From: Flavobacterium nackdongense
Lineage (GTDB): Bacteria; Bacteroidota; Bacteroidia; Flavobacteriales; Flavobacteriaceae
Assembly (NCBI RefSeq): GCF_004355225.1
Contig: NZ_CP037933.1
Span: 1,798,001-1,862,000, forward strand
Direction of reading: 5' to 3'
Length of the DNA stretch: 64,000 nucleotides
The notes beneath the pieces are model-generated. The model was not told the origin of the DNA. It made no database searches and saw nothing but the letters and a program-made list of their open reading frames with translations. Of the stretch, positions 7,536-15,716 are shown in pieces (position 1 is the stretch's first letter; every line of letters begins with the position of its first letter). The position numbers and the translations under genes were made by a program.

Positions 7536-9206
7536 TTACTTTTTCAATTTAGATAATGAATCAGTAGCATAAGCATTCGTTGGGTCAATCGAAAGCGTTT
7601 TATTCAAATATTCTATTGCTTTTACTTTATCCGTATTGGCATAACTAGCAGCAATATTGTTATACGATTCTATTACTTTTTTTGTTGTCGTAGGTTTTGC
7701 TAATTCCTCAGGGCCTTTTTCTGAAACTTTTGCGACATAGGTTTCATAATATTTGATAGTCATTTCGTCATTACCCATCAAACTATTGGTTCTCGCTCTA
7801 TAAAGATAAGCGTCCTGGTACGAAGGCGAAGCAGTGATTACATTTCCGAAAGCGACATCTGCTTTTTGCAATTGCGCTGGATCTGGTTTTACATCTTTTT
7901 TATTGTTGGCATAATATATTGACAAACCATAATAAATATTATCATCAACATAATTTTTGTATTCTGAATTGGTTGTACCAAACTCAAACACTGGAATCGC
8001 CTCTTTATATAATTTTAAGGTAAAGATTTTTTTACCAACTTCATTCAAATCTTCAATGATCAAAGGTTCAATTTCAATCGCTTTTTTAATATCATTCAAA
8101 CCGGAATTGTACAAAGCTGGATCTACTGACAAACCATCAGCGCTTAATCCTTTTTTGAATTTTGCCGTTCCTAAATACAAATAATCTTTGGCAATAATTT
8201 TATTATCCGGATTAGACATATAACTTTCTAACGCTTTTATTGCACCTTCTGCATTCCCGTTCTCGTAAGCTGAATATCCTAAATAACGGAAGATTCTAGG
8301 ATTTACTTTATCCATTTCAATCATCTTATTGGCTTCTTCTTCCAGTGCTTTATAATCTTTTAAAAGTACCAAAAAGTCAGCGCGACGCATTCTTGAATGT
8401 ATAGAACGATCTGTAAGATTCATATATTTTTCATAGTTGGTAAAAGCCAACTGCATATATTCGGTAGATTTAGAAGGCTTATTTCTTCCCCATTTATAAT
8501 AAGTTTCGGCCAATTCACGGTAAACAGGGCCATAATTTGGGTTGATTGCAATCACTTCATTAAAAGATTTGATAGCCTCATCATAGGACTTTGCACCTTT
8601 CAGTAGCACTCCCAATTGCATTTTAGCTCTCAATAAAGTTGGATCAAATTGAAAAGCATTTCTGTAAGCAGCATACGCCTCATTTTGATTTTTATCCCCA
8701 TAAAAAGCATCTCCCAAAGCCAATTGGACCATAGCATCATTTGGATTTATGGTTTTGGCTCTATTCAAATATTCAATTGCTTTCTTGTAATTAGGCTTGG
8801 TCGAATAAGTGTAGGCTCTACCGATAGCCGTCAATTCCTCGACATCTTTCTTTTTGGTATCTTTCAACGCCAAAGCAAAATTGGCTTCAGCAGCACTAGA
8901 ATTGCCACTATCCAAATCCATTGTCCCGATACCGATATTATTTAACCTAGCACCATCGGTTCCTGCCAATCCTTTTTGAAATGCCACTTTGGCGGAATCA
9001 TTCACATTCTGAATAAGATAAATATTTCCTAGTAAGAAATGAGCTCTTCCATCAATCGGACTGGTTTTAATAATCGATTTCAACATCGATTTTGCTTTTT
9101 CATATTGTTCCCCATCAATCGCTTTTCTCGCTTGGCTTATATCTTGAGCAAATCCAACAGTCGTCGATGTTAAAAAGGCTATACTAAAAATCTTAAGTGT
9201 ATTCAT
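7536..9206 (-). CDS. Tetratricopeptide repeat protein, last gene of the exb-tonB operon
   Basis: 556 residues with a signal peptide (about 1-20, ending TVGFAQ) and many TPR units over most of the length (for example KAIEYLNRAKTINPNDAMVQ, SYDEAIKSFNEVIAINPNYG). TPR arrays are protein-interaction scaffolds; this one is periplasmic or outer-membrane associated by its signal. It sits 12 bp after the PstS-like gene and ends at a strong terminator, so it is the distal gene of exbB-exbD-exbD-tonB. This order is common in Bacteroidota, suggesting a structural role in the energised envelope complex, not yet defined. Confidence 0.85.
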   Translation of the reverse strand: MNTLKIFSIAFLTSTTVGFAQDISQARKAIDGEQYEKAKSMLKSIIKTSPIDGRAHFLLGNIYLIQNVNDSAKVAFQKGLAGTDGARLNNIGIGTMDLDSGNSSAAEANFALALKDTKKKDVEELTAIGRAYTYSTKPNYKKAIEYLNRAKTINPNDAMVQLALGDAFYGDKNQNEAYAAYRNAFQFDPTLLRAKMQLGVLLKGAKSYDEAIKSFNEVIAINPNYGPVYRELAETYYKWGRNKPSKSTEYMQLAFTNYEKYMNLTDRSIHSRMRRADFLVLLKDYKALEEEANKMIEMDKVNPRIFRYLGYSAYENGNAEGAIKALESYMSNPDNKIIAKDYLYLGTAKFKKGLSADGLSVDPALYNSGLNDIKKAIEIEPLIIEDLNEVGKKIFTLKLYKEAIPVFEFGTTNSEYKNYVDDNIYYGLSIYYANNKKDVKPDPAQLQKADVAFGNVITASPSYQDAYLYRARTNSLMGNDEMTIKYYETYVAKVSEKGPEELAKPTTTKKVIESYNNIAASYANTDKVKAIEYLNKTLSIDPTNAYATDSLSKLKK

Positions 9207-9218
9207 TTGGTATTATAT

Positions 9219-10142
9219 TTATTTATTCTTATCGTTACTAATTTCATTTCTAATGTTGAGTTTTCTGCCAGGCATATTTATTGGCAATAAACCTGATTTC
9301 AAGATTATTCTCTGCCCAATATCTCCGGCTACAAAGGATGCAAAACCCATTCCTAAACCTGAAAAACCTTGTGCATTGATGATAAACAAATCACGTGCCA
9401 AAGGATATTTGCCTTCTGCGATATTATTCTGACTTGGCGAATAAAATGCATTACTTTTCAAGCCTTTAACGCTCAAAACATTGACCTTGTCCACGAACGT
9501 TTGCATATTTGGCATTGGCTGGGTCAACCAATTCACTCCAACCACACCAATCATTCCATCGTTTTGAGCCACAAATTTAATGACTTCGTCATTCGTATTA
9601 AAGGAATACACTCCATTTTTAGGAACACTACTTACTCCTGCAAGCTCATTAATATATCGAACCGTACTAGAATTGGGATTGTCAAAAACCAAGCCTTTAA
9701 CCTTGGTGTTTTGTTTACCTTTCATAAAATCGATTACACTCTTTAACTCAACAAGTGTGTCATTATTGCTCTTACTTGAAATAAAAGCAATTGCGTCGGT
9801 TGCAAATTTAGTGATTTTTGGCGTAATTTTTTTTTGAACAAAGATTTTATTTTCGTCAACTGTTAAATTTCTAGTTAAAATTGCGATTCCCGACTTATTC
9901 TTAAATAATTCGACAACTATTTCTGACTCTGATTTGGGTACAATTTTAATTTTAGCATCATATTTACTTTCAAAAATAGCCACCTGATCTTCAACTATTG
10001 GCGTCAAGGTTTCATCGACTAGAATCGAGGTCGACCCCTTTAAAATAGATTCTTTATTGTTGTTTGAATTATCCGATCTGTTACACATAACAAAACACAG
10101 ACCAACCAATCCTGCTATAAAAACCTTGCTAACTTTAAACAT
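9219..10142 (-). CDS. PstS-like periplasmic-binding lipoprotein
   Basis: 307 residues. Signal peptide with lipobox-like FVMC near residue 20, so probably a lipoprotein. The body resembles the phosphate-binding PstS type: an early STSILVDETLTPIVEDQ, FDNPNSSTVRYINELAG in the middle and PLARDLFIINAQGFSGLGMGF-type end. No pst permease genes accompany it. Instead it is embedded in the exb-tonB operon, 2 bp after a small membrane protein. It may sense or bind an anion in the periplasm for this system; the ligand is not deducible. Confidence 0.78.
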   Translation of the reverse strand: MFKVSKVFIAGLVGLCFVMCNRSDNSNNNKESILKGSTSILVDETLTPIVEDQVAIFESKYDAKIKIVPKSESEIVVELFKNKSGIAILTRNLTVDENKIFVQKKITPKITKFATDAIAFISSKSNNDTLVELKSVIDFMKGKQNTKVKGLVFDNPNSSTVRYINELAGVSSVPKNGVYSFNTNDEVIKFVAQNDGMIGVVGVNWLTQPMPNMQTFVDKVNVLSVKGLKSNAFYSPSQNNIAEGKYPLARDLFIINAQGFSGLGMGFASFVAGDIGQRIILKSGLLPINMPGRKLNIRNEISNDKNK

Positions 10143-10144
10143 AG

Positions 10145-10375
10145 CTATTCATTATTTGAGTTAAAAATCCTAAAAAATCGAATAAAAGAATATACAATCA
10201 AAAGCAGTCCGAATGCAATTCGATAACGCAATTCCATATTCACTGGCATCGTTTTCCAGAGAATAAAAATCAATCCTAAAACGAAATACGCTAGAAAAAC
10301 GGTTAAGCCTATAACGAGAAGAAATCGCTCTTTCGGCGATTTCTCCTGAAAATTTTTGATAAAATTTTTAAACAT
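10145..10375 (-). CDS. Small two-helix membrane protein of the tonB operon
   Basis: 76 residues with two predicted membrane helices (about 19-41 and 52-68) and a short basic N-terminus (MFKNFIKNFQEKSPKERF). Its ATG overlaps the TonB stop codon by one base (TAATG), suggesting translational coupling. No known domain recognised. The position between tonB and the binding lipoprotein suggests an accessory membrane subunit. Confidence 0.7.
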   Translation of the reverse strand: MFKNFIKNFQEKSPKERFLLVIGLTVFLAYFVLGLIFILWKTMPVNMELRYRIAFGLLLIVYSFIRFFRIFNSNNE

Positions 10376-11166
10376 TATTCCGCAGATTGAATACTAATTG
10401 GTAAACTGAAAGTACATCTCACCTTTTTACCATTTTGTTCTCCCGGAGTCCATTTCGGACATTTGTTCAACACACGTATCGCTTCTTTTCCTGTACCGTA
10501 ACCGATATCTCTCAAAACTTTGATATCTGTTAACGATCCGTCTTTTTCAACTACAAACGTTACATAAACTTTTCCTTTAAGACCTTCTTCTTCTGGCGTT
10601 TGATAATTCTTCGCCACAAATTGGTTGAATTTATCCATTCCTCCAGGAAAATCTGGTTTAACCTCGATTCCTGCAGTGTTATATACGGTGTTGTCTTCTT
10701 CAACAACAGCGGCTACTCCAGTTCCTACAGGTTCCACAGTTAGTTCAGCATCTGGATCTCCTTTGATGGTTTCTTTACCGATGTTTTTATCTTTAAGATC
10801 TTTTACAACAGCAATCTCTTCAACAACCTCATCTGCTTTTGCCACTACAGGTTTCACAAATTTCACCTGATCCACTTTTGGTGGTGGTGGCGGTGGCGGT
10901 GGAAGATTTTCTTTTGGTTTCTCCTTTTTAGGAGGCATCTTTACGGCCGTTATTTTCGTATCAAGGGTATTATCTTCTTGGCGATCTGGAATCAAACGCA
11001 TTAGCGTAGGAATACTAACCAAAACAGCAAAAAGAATTGTCCCGATGATAAAGGCTCTAACTGTACTCTTGGTAATTGATTTTCTTAACTCGTAAGCACC
11101 ATACGCTTTATTACGCCCCTCGAAAACAATTTCAAGCCAATTATTATTTAATAAATCTAATTTCAT
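10375..11166 (-). CDS. tonB: Energy transducer TonB
   Basis: 263 residues. The N-terminal cytoplasmic segment carries the flavobacterial GRNKAYGAYELRKS, then one membrane helix (about 35-57). A periplasmic spacer with a run of eight prolines and KPKENL follows, and the C-terminal TonB_C domain (about 165-263) has LKGKVYVTFVVEKDGSL and CTFSLPISIQ. It passes the proton-motive force harvested by ExbB/ExbD to outer-membrane TonB-dependent transporters. It is preceded by two exbD genes and exbB in one operon. Two periplasmic paralogs of its C-terminal domain lie at 5569-6747. Confidence 0.92.
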   Translation of the reverse strand: MKLDLLNNNWLEIVFEGRNKAYGAYELRKSITKSTVRAFIIGTILFAVLVSIPTLMRLIPDRQEDNTLDTKITAVKMPPKKEKPKENLPPPPPPPPKVDQVKFVKPVVAKADEVVEEIAVVKDLKDKNIGKETIKGDPDAELTVEPVGTGVAAVVEEDNTVYNTAGIEVKPDFPGGMDKFNQFVAKNYQTPEEEGLKGKVYVTFVVEKDGSLTDIKVLRDIGYGTGKEAIRVLNKCPKWTPGEQNGKKVRCTFSLPISIQSAE

Positions 11167-11207
11167 ATTTCTTAATTATTAGGTTATTGGGTATGTAAGA
11201 TTCAATC

Positions 11208-11774
11208 TTATTTTCCTTCTAACAATTTTGCTTCTTCAGGTGTAAATTCATTTACAATTGCATAGGTCGGAACATCTACAATTGCCATTTCATCCAGTAT
11301 GTCTACTAAATTTTTGTAAGTACATTTCTTACTAGGTTTAATAATCACAATCATCCCGTTTTTTGGTTTTCCCAATGCAGTAGAATACGCTAATACTTTC
11401 GCTTTTCTATCGATAAGCTCTTTACGAATTCCCTCTTTACCATAAGTAAAATCCTTAGGAGCTCCACCAGCAACTGGAGTTGCCAGCAAACCTACAAAAC
11501 GAACCAACTTATTGTCTTTTCCTAACAAAATAGTCACGGTTCGATTCTCATCTACTTTAATATTTTCCTCTTTTTTAGTAGGATCATCTTTATCTGGCAA
11601 CCCCAAATTCATCGATTGAGGTTTAGACAAGGTCGTAGTAAGCATAAAGAACGTAATCAATAAGAAGGCCAAATCCACCATTGCAGTTAAATCTACTTTG
11701 GAATTTTGTTTTTTACTCCTTACCTTTTTGTCTCCTTTTTTGCCACCACCGTCGCCTGTATTTAATTCAGCCAT
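11208..11774 (-). CDS. exbD: ExbD/TolR-type biopolymer transport protein (second copy)
   Basis: 188 residues. Basic N-terminus, then a single membrane helix (DLTAMVDLAFLLITFFMLTT, about residues 29-48) with the conserved Asp that takes part in proton translocation. The C-terminal periplasmic domain is ExbD-like. It follows the other exbD by 19 bp. Paired, non-identical exbD genes in one operon are usual in Bacteroidota and may form heteromeric stators with ExbB. Confidence 0.9.
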   Translation of the reverse strand: MAELNTGDGGGKKGDKKVRSKKQNSKVDLTAMVDLAFLLITFFMLTTTLSKPQSMNLGLPDKDDPTKKEENIKVDENRTVTILLGKDNKLVRFVGLLATPVAGGAPKDFTYGKEGIRKELIDRKAKVLAYSTALGKPKNGMIVIIKPSKKCTYKNLVDILDEMAIVDVPTYAIVNEFTPEEAKLLEGK

Positions 11775-11793
11775 TTTAGTGTATTTTTTTTAA

Positions 11794-12402
11794 TTAAAAA
11801 TTCTTTCCTCTTAAACCAGTAACTAAACTAAAGCTATTGATTTTTTGGTCTTGTAAAATATCCATGACTTTACGAATAGATGGATATTCTTCCTTTGCAT
11901 CTCCCTTTATGGCTATTTGCAATTCTTTGTCATTCAACTCAATATTCGCAATTCGCGCATTTTGAACCCATTCTGCCAATTGATTATCAAGTGAATCTTT
12001 TGGAACGCCCGGCTGACCTGCTTTACTACGCTCAGCAGTTTTCATAGCAATCAGTTGTTTCAAATTTAGAATTGGCACTCCAATTCCTTCCATCAAGGCA
12101 AATTTTGATTTTTCGTCATCCGTAAATTCAACACCATATTTTTGACCCATTAATTCGAGTGTTCTTTTACGAACCTCTCGTCCTTTCAAATCAAAAAACA
12201 CTTTTCCTTTACCAATGGTCAGTGTAGCCAAATCCGATTCGGGTAATTTGGTTTGTACGGTAGATTGCGGCGTGTCCACAGGCAGTGCTTCTGGAATTTT
12301 GGCCGTTGCGGTCAAAATAAAGAAGGTCAGCAAAAGGAATGCCACATCACACATAGCCGTCATATCAATAGACGTTGCTTTTTTTTGCGTTTTTACAGCC
12401 AT
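11794..12402 (-). CDS. exbD: ExbD/TolR-type biopolymer transport protein (first copy)
   Basis: 202 residues. The N-terminal helix SIDMTAMCDVAFLLLTFFIL (about 12-31) contains the conserved Asp in the CDVAFLL signature of ExbD. The periplasmic part is longer than in E. coli ExbD and ends RKVMDILQDQKINSFSLVTG. It lies 69 bp after exbB and precedes the second exbD. Confidence 0.9.
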   Translation of the reverse strand: MAVKTQKKATSIDMTAMCDVAFLLLTFFILTATAKIPEALPVDTPQSTVQTKLPESDLATLTIGKGKVFFDLKGREVRKRTLELMGQKYGVEFTDDEKSKFALMEGIGVPILNLKQLIAMKTAERSKAGQPGVPKDSLDNQLAEWVQNARIANIELNDKELQIAIKGDAKEEYPSIRKVMDILQDQKINSFSLVTGLRGKNF

Positions 12403-12471
12403 TAATTTTATCTTTAAATGATTAGGGAATTAGCGTATACTTCTATAGCGCTAATTCCATAAAAATTATTA

Positions 12472-13293
12472 TTACTTAGTTAGTGTACCTCTATAATGTC
12501 TGTAGGTATTCACGATGGTGTTACCGGCTTCGTCGATAGAATAAGTCAATGTATCGATTTTTGAAGTAAATAAGTTATAAACGATAATTGCTAATGCAGA
12601 AGTAGAGATTCCTGTTGCAGTATTGATAAGTGCTTCAGAAATACCATTTGCCAACATCGCTTGGTCAGGAGTCCCTGAACTTGCCAATGCACCAAATGCT
12701 TTAATCATACCTGTTACTGTTCCTAATAATCCTGCAAGAGTTCCAAGAGAAACTAAAGTAGAAAGAATAGTCATGTGTTTTTCTAACATTGGCATTTCAA
12801 GTGAAGTAGATTCTTCGATTTCTTTGTGCAGAGTTTCAGCAGCCGCTTCACTATCGATTCCTTCTTTTTTTACTTCTAGATATTTCACTAAAGCTGATCT
12901 AATTGGGTTAGCAACTGAACCTTGTTGTTTGTCACAAGCTGCGATAGCTCCGTCGATATCTCCTGATTTGATGCTTTTTTGAACATCTGCCATAAATTTA
13001 TCAAGATTTCCTTTTCCAGCAGCTTTAGATATTACAGCATAACGTTCGAAAGAGAATACAATTACCATTAATAATAATCCCATCAAAACTGGTACAATAG
13101 GACCTCCTTTGTATACCATTGCTAAATAATTCCCTGGAAGTGGATGTCCTGTATTTACTCCTCCTTCAAAATTTGCCCCATCACCCATAATAAAATTCCA
13201 GATTATCCATCCTGAAAAAATACACAATGCAATAATGATCAATGAAATACTTCCTCCTAAACCTGCGCCTTTTTCTTTTTTAACGTTTGCCAT
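12472..13293 (-). CDS. exbB: MotA/TolQ/ExbB proton channel family protein
   Basis: 273 residues. One N-terminal helix (about 13-33), a second near 68-88 (VPVLMGLLLMVIVFSFERYAV), and two C-terminal helices (STLVSLGTLAGLLGTVTGMI and ISTSALAIIVYNLF) in the MotA_ExbB domain. It forms the pentameric channel that couples proton flow to TonB. First gene of the exbB-exbD-exbD-tonB-membrane protein-binding protein-TPR operon; a TAAATTTG box lies at 13356-13363. Confidence 0.92.
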   Translation of the reverse strand: MANVKKEKGAGLGGSISLIIIALCIFSGWIIWNFIMGDGANFEGGVNTGHPLPGNYLAMVYKGGPIVPVLMGLLLMVIVFSFERYAVISKAAGKGNLDKFMADVQKSIKSGDIDGAIAACDKQQGSVANPIRSALVKYLEVKKEGIDSEAAAETLHKEIEESTSLEMPMLEKHMTILSTLVSLGTLAGLLGTVTGMIKAFGALASSGTPDQAMLANGISEALINTATGISTSALAIIVYNLFTSKIDTLTYSIDEAGNTIVNTYRHYRGTLTK

Positions 13294-13663
13294 TTTTTTT
13301 AATTTTAATAGTTTTAATAATTTATTTTTTAGTTATAAAAAACTTTGTTGAGGAGCAAATTTAATTTTTTACTTTAAATAAAAAAACTTTTTTTGTGTTA
13401 ATTTAAGTAAATTAATATTGGCTATTCCCTGAGGGCGGGTTTTTGATTTACACAAAAATTAATTAGACTGTGAAAATTAGATATTTTACAAAAAAATTAA
13501 CAGCATTTTATGATTTTTAAATATAATATTTCAACGCATTTCTACTTTTTCAGAAGGGCTATTTCGGCCCAACAATCAGTACTAAATCGCATCAAAACTG
13601 CAATTTTTTGTCTTGTAGCTCGAAAAAAAATAATATCTTGCGTTGGATTAAAACGAGAAACTC
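13294..13663. promoter_or_regulatory. Divergent promoter region between exbB and the HerA-like gene
   Basis: 370 bp, very AT-rich, no supported gene. On the minus strand, TAAATTTG at 13356-13363 matches the -7 consensus TAnnTTTG and would give about a 55-nt exbB leader. A GC-richer patch CCCTGAGGGCGGG is at 13428-13440. The 62-aa open frame from 13510 overlaps the downstream gene and is not convincing. Confidence 0.5.
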
Positions 13664-15184
13664 ATGGACAGAATAGAAAATTTCAAAAAAATAATTAACG
13701 AAGGGTATGTTTCTAAAGGCGAAAGTCTAATTCTTGGCGGCGCCATGCTCGATGGTGAGGCCCTAGCCGATGCCCCTGTAAAAATTCCATTGAAAACCCT
13801 CAATCGACACGGATTAATTGCTGGCGCCACGGGAACCGGCAAGACCAAAACCATTCAAGTCCTGTCCGAACAATTATCCTCCTTTGGAATTCCCGTATTG
13901 ATGATGGACATCAAAGGCGATTTTAGTGGAATAGCTAAAGAAGGTGAAGAAAAATCATTCATCACTGAACGCCACGCCAAAATCAATATTCCTTTCAAAA
14001 CAGCCAGTTTTCCTGTAGAATTATTGTCTTTGTCCGAGCAAAGCGGCGTTCGTCTTCGATCGACTGTTTCAGAATTTGGACCTGTATTGTTTTCACGGAT
14101 TCTCGATTTGAATGACACACAGGCCGGAGTCGTTTCGGTGATATTCAAATATTGCGATGATAATAAAATGCCGCTTTTGGATTTGAAAGACTTCAAAAAG
14201 GTAATCAATTACATTACCGAAGAGGGAAAAGCTGAAATTGAAGAAGGTTATGGCAAAATCTCTACCTCGACTACAGGTACTATTCTCAGAAAAATAATCG
14301 AACTCGAACAACAAGGTGCCGATCTGTTTTTTGGAGAAATGTCATTTGACATCAACGATTTGTTGCGTTTTGACGAGAACGGCAAGGGATATGTGAACAT
14401 CATACGACTGACCGATATTCAAGACAAACCAAAGCTCTTTTCGACATTTATGTTGAGCTTATTAGCAGAGATTTACCAACAAATGCCAGAAAAAGGCGAT
14501 GCCGACCAACCTGAATTGGTCTTATTTATAGACGAAGCGCATTTAATTTTCAAAGAAGCTAGCAAAACGTTGTTGGATCAAATAGAAACTATTGTCAAAT
14601 TAATCCGTTCCAAAGGAATTGGCGTTTACTTTATAACCCAAAACCCAATGGACGTTCCGAGTGGTGTTTTGGCACAATTGGGATTGAAAATTCAGCACGC
14701 TTTGAGAGCTTTTACTGCCAATGACCGCCAAGCCATCAAGCAAACTGCCGATAATTATCCATCCTCTGACTTTTACAAAACAGATGAAGTATTGACTAGT
14801 CTTGGAATTGGAGAAGCTTTGGTGACTGCCTTGAACGAAAAAGGAATTCCAACGCCGCTGGCAGCGACGATGATGCGTGCTCCAACTAGCAGAATGGACG
14901 TTTTGACCGAAAGTGAAATCCAAGAAATCAATTCCAAATCAAAATTGGTCAAAAAATACAGCGAGCTCATCGACCGCGAAAGTGCCTACGAAATGCTGAA
15001 TAAAAAAATTGCCGTGGTCGAAGAAGAAGTTGCCAAAGAAGAGGAAACAAAAGCCGCTGAAAAAAAAGCGACCAACGAGCCAAGCACCGCTGCGGTAGTG
15101 GGGAAATCAGTTTTGAAAGTTTTGACTAGCGCGACCTTCATTCGGGGTGCTTTTAGTATCTTAAGTAAAATAATGAAGAAATGA
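13664..15184 (+). CDS. HerA-like ATPase, DUF853 (YjgR) family
   Basis: 506 residues. RecA/FtsK-like P-loop ATPase: Walker A GATGTGKTK at about residue 51, MMDIKGDFSG shortly after, and Walker B LVLFIDEAHLIF near residue 285. The C-terminal segment is charged (KEEETKAAEKKA) before a last hydrophobic stretch. This matches the DUF853/YjgR subgroup of HerA helicase-like proteins, whose function in bacteria is uncertain. It lacks the neighbouring NurA nuclease expected for a HerA-NurA repair pair. Monocistronic. Confidence 0.87.
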   Translation: MDRIENFKKIINEGYVSKGESLILGGAMLDGEALADAPVKIPLKTLNRHGLIAGATGTGKTKTIQVLSEQLSSFGIPVLMMDIKGDFSGIAKEGEEKSFITERHAKINIPFKTASFPVELLSLSEQSGVRLRSTVSEFGPVLFSRILDLNDTQAGVVSVIFKYCDDNKMPLLDLKDFKKVINYITEEGKAEIEEGYGKISTSTTGTILRKIIELEQQGADLFFGEMSFDINDLLRFDENGKGYVNIIRLTDIQDKPKLFSTFMLSLLAEIYQQMPEKGDADQPELVLFIDEAHLIFKEASKTLLDQIETIVKLIRSKGIGVYFITQNPMDVPSGVLAQLGLKIQHALRAFTANDRQAIKQTADNYPSSDFYKTDEVLTSLGIGEALVTALNEKGIPTPLAATMMRAPTSRMDVLTESEIQEINSKSKLVKKYSELIDRESAYEMLNKKIAVVEEEVAKEEETKAAEKKATNEPSTAAVVGKSVLKVLTSATFIRGAFSILSKIMKK

Positions 15185-15295
15185 TTTCAACAACAATGGC
15201 AATGGCGAAAGTCAATTCATCGATTTTAAAAACAAATTACTAATATAAATGAAATTAGTTTGCCGCTTGCATCGCAACTTTTCGCCATGACAAAA

Positions 15296-15661
15296 ATGAA
15301 AAAATATATAATACAAAAAAATCCTTTTGTGGTCCCAACTACCGATGGAAAACTCATCGAAGAACATCACGGGGTACCAACGACAAACAATTCAGCGATT
15401 TCTATTGCGCATATGATTGCGCCACCGAAGTGGAAAGAACCTTTTCAGACCCCAGAATTCGAGGAATATACCTATATTATATCAGGGAAAAAGCAATTTA
15501 TCATCGAAGGCGAAACGGTCATTCTCGAAGCAGGACAATCGATTAAAATCGAAAAGAATACGCGTGTTCAATACTCCAACCCATTTGACGAGCCTTGTGA
15601 ATATATCGCGATTTGTACTCCCGCTTTCGATTTTACCAAAGTGCATCGGGAGGAAGAATAA
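15296..15661 (+). CDS. Cupin domain protein
   Basis: About 121 residues forming a single beta-barrel cupin. FEEYTYIISGKKQFIIEG represents motif 1 and the later EAGQSIKIEKNTRVQY and EYIAICTPAF motif 2. The usual metal-binding His pair of motif 1 is not obvious (EEYTYI in place of HxH), so metal binding is doubtful. I prefer the ATG at 15296 (MKKYIIQKNPF); ATG 15287 is also in frame. Ligand or activity is unknown. It converges with the penicillin acylase gene across a palindromic repeat. Confidence 0.7.
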   Translation: MKKYIIQKNPFVVPTTDGKLIEEHHGVPTTNNSAISIAHMIAPPKWKEPFQTPEFEEYTYIISGKKQFIIEGETVILEAGQSIKIEKNTRVQYSNPFDEPCEYIAICTPAFDFTKVHREEE

Positions 15662-15671
15662 ATTTAACAAC

Positions 15672-15710
15672 TTCAACCCTGTCAGGGATCAAAACCCTGA
15701 CAGGGTTGAA
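15672..15710. repeat. Orphan REP palindrome matching the RAYT flanks
   Basis: A perfect 16-bp inverted repeat with a 7-nt loop: TTCAACCCTGTCAGGG / CCCTGACAGGGTTGAA. The core AACCCTGTCAGGG...CCCTGACAGGGTT is the same as the two palindromes that frame the RAYT gene (22082-22114 and 22755-22787). Lying between convergent genes, it may also end transcription in both directions. Confidence 0.85.
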
Positions 15711-15716
15711 ATTTTA

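Noticed and set aside
12623..12982. 119-aa open frame antisense to exbB
   Set aside because: It is a shadow of the conserved ExbB channel domain, which is strongly supported.
13510..13698. 62-aa open frame upstream of the HerA-like gene
   Set aside because: It overlaps the HerA-like start in another frame, has no recognised motif, and fills an AT-rich promoter region.
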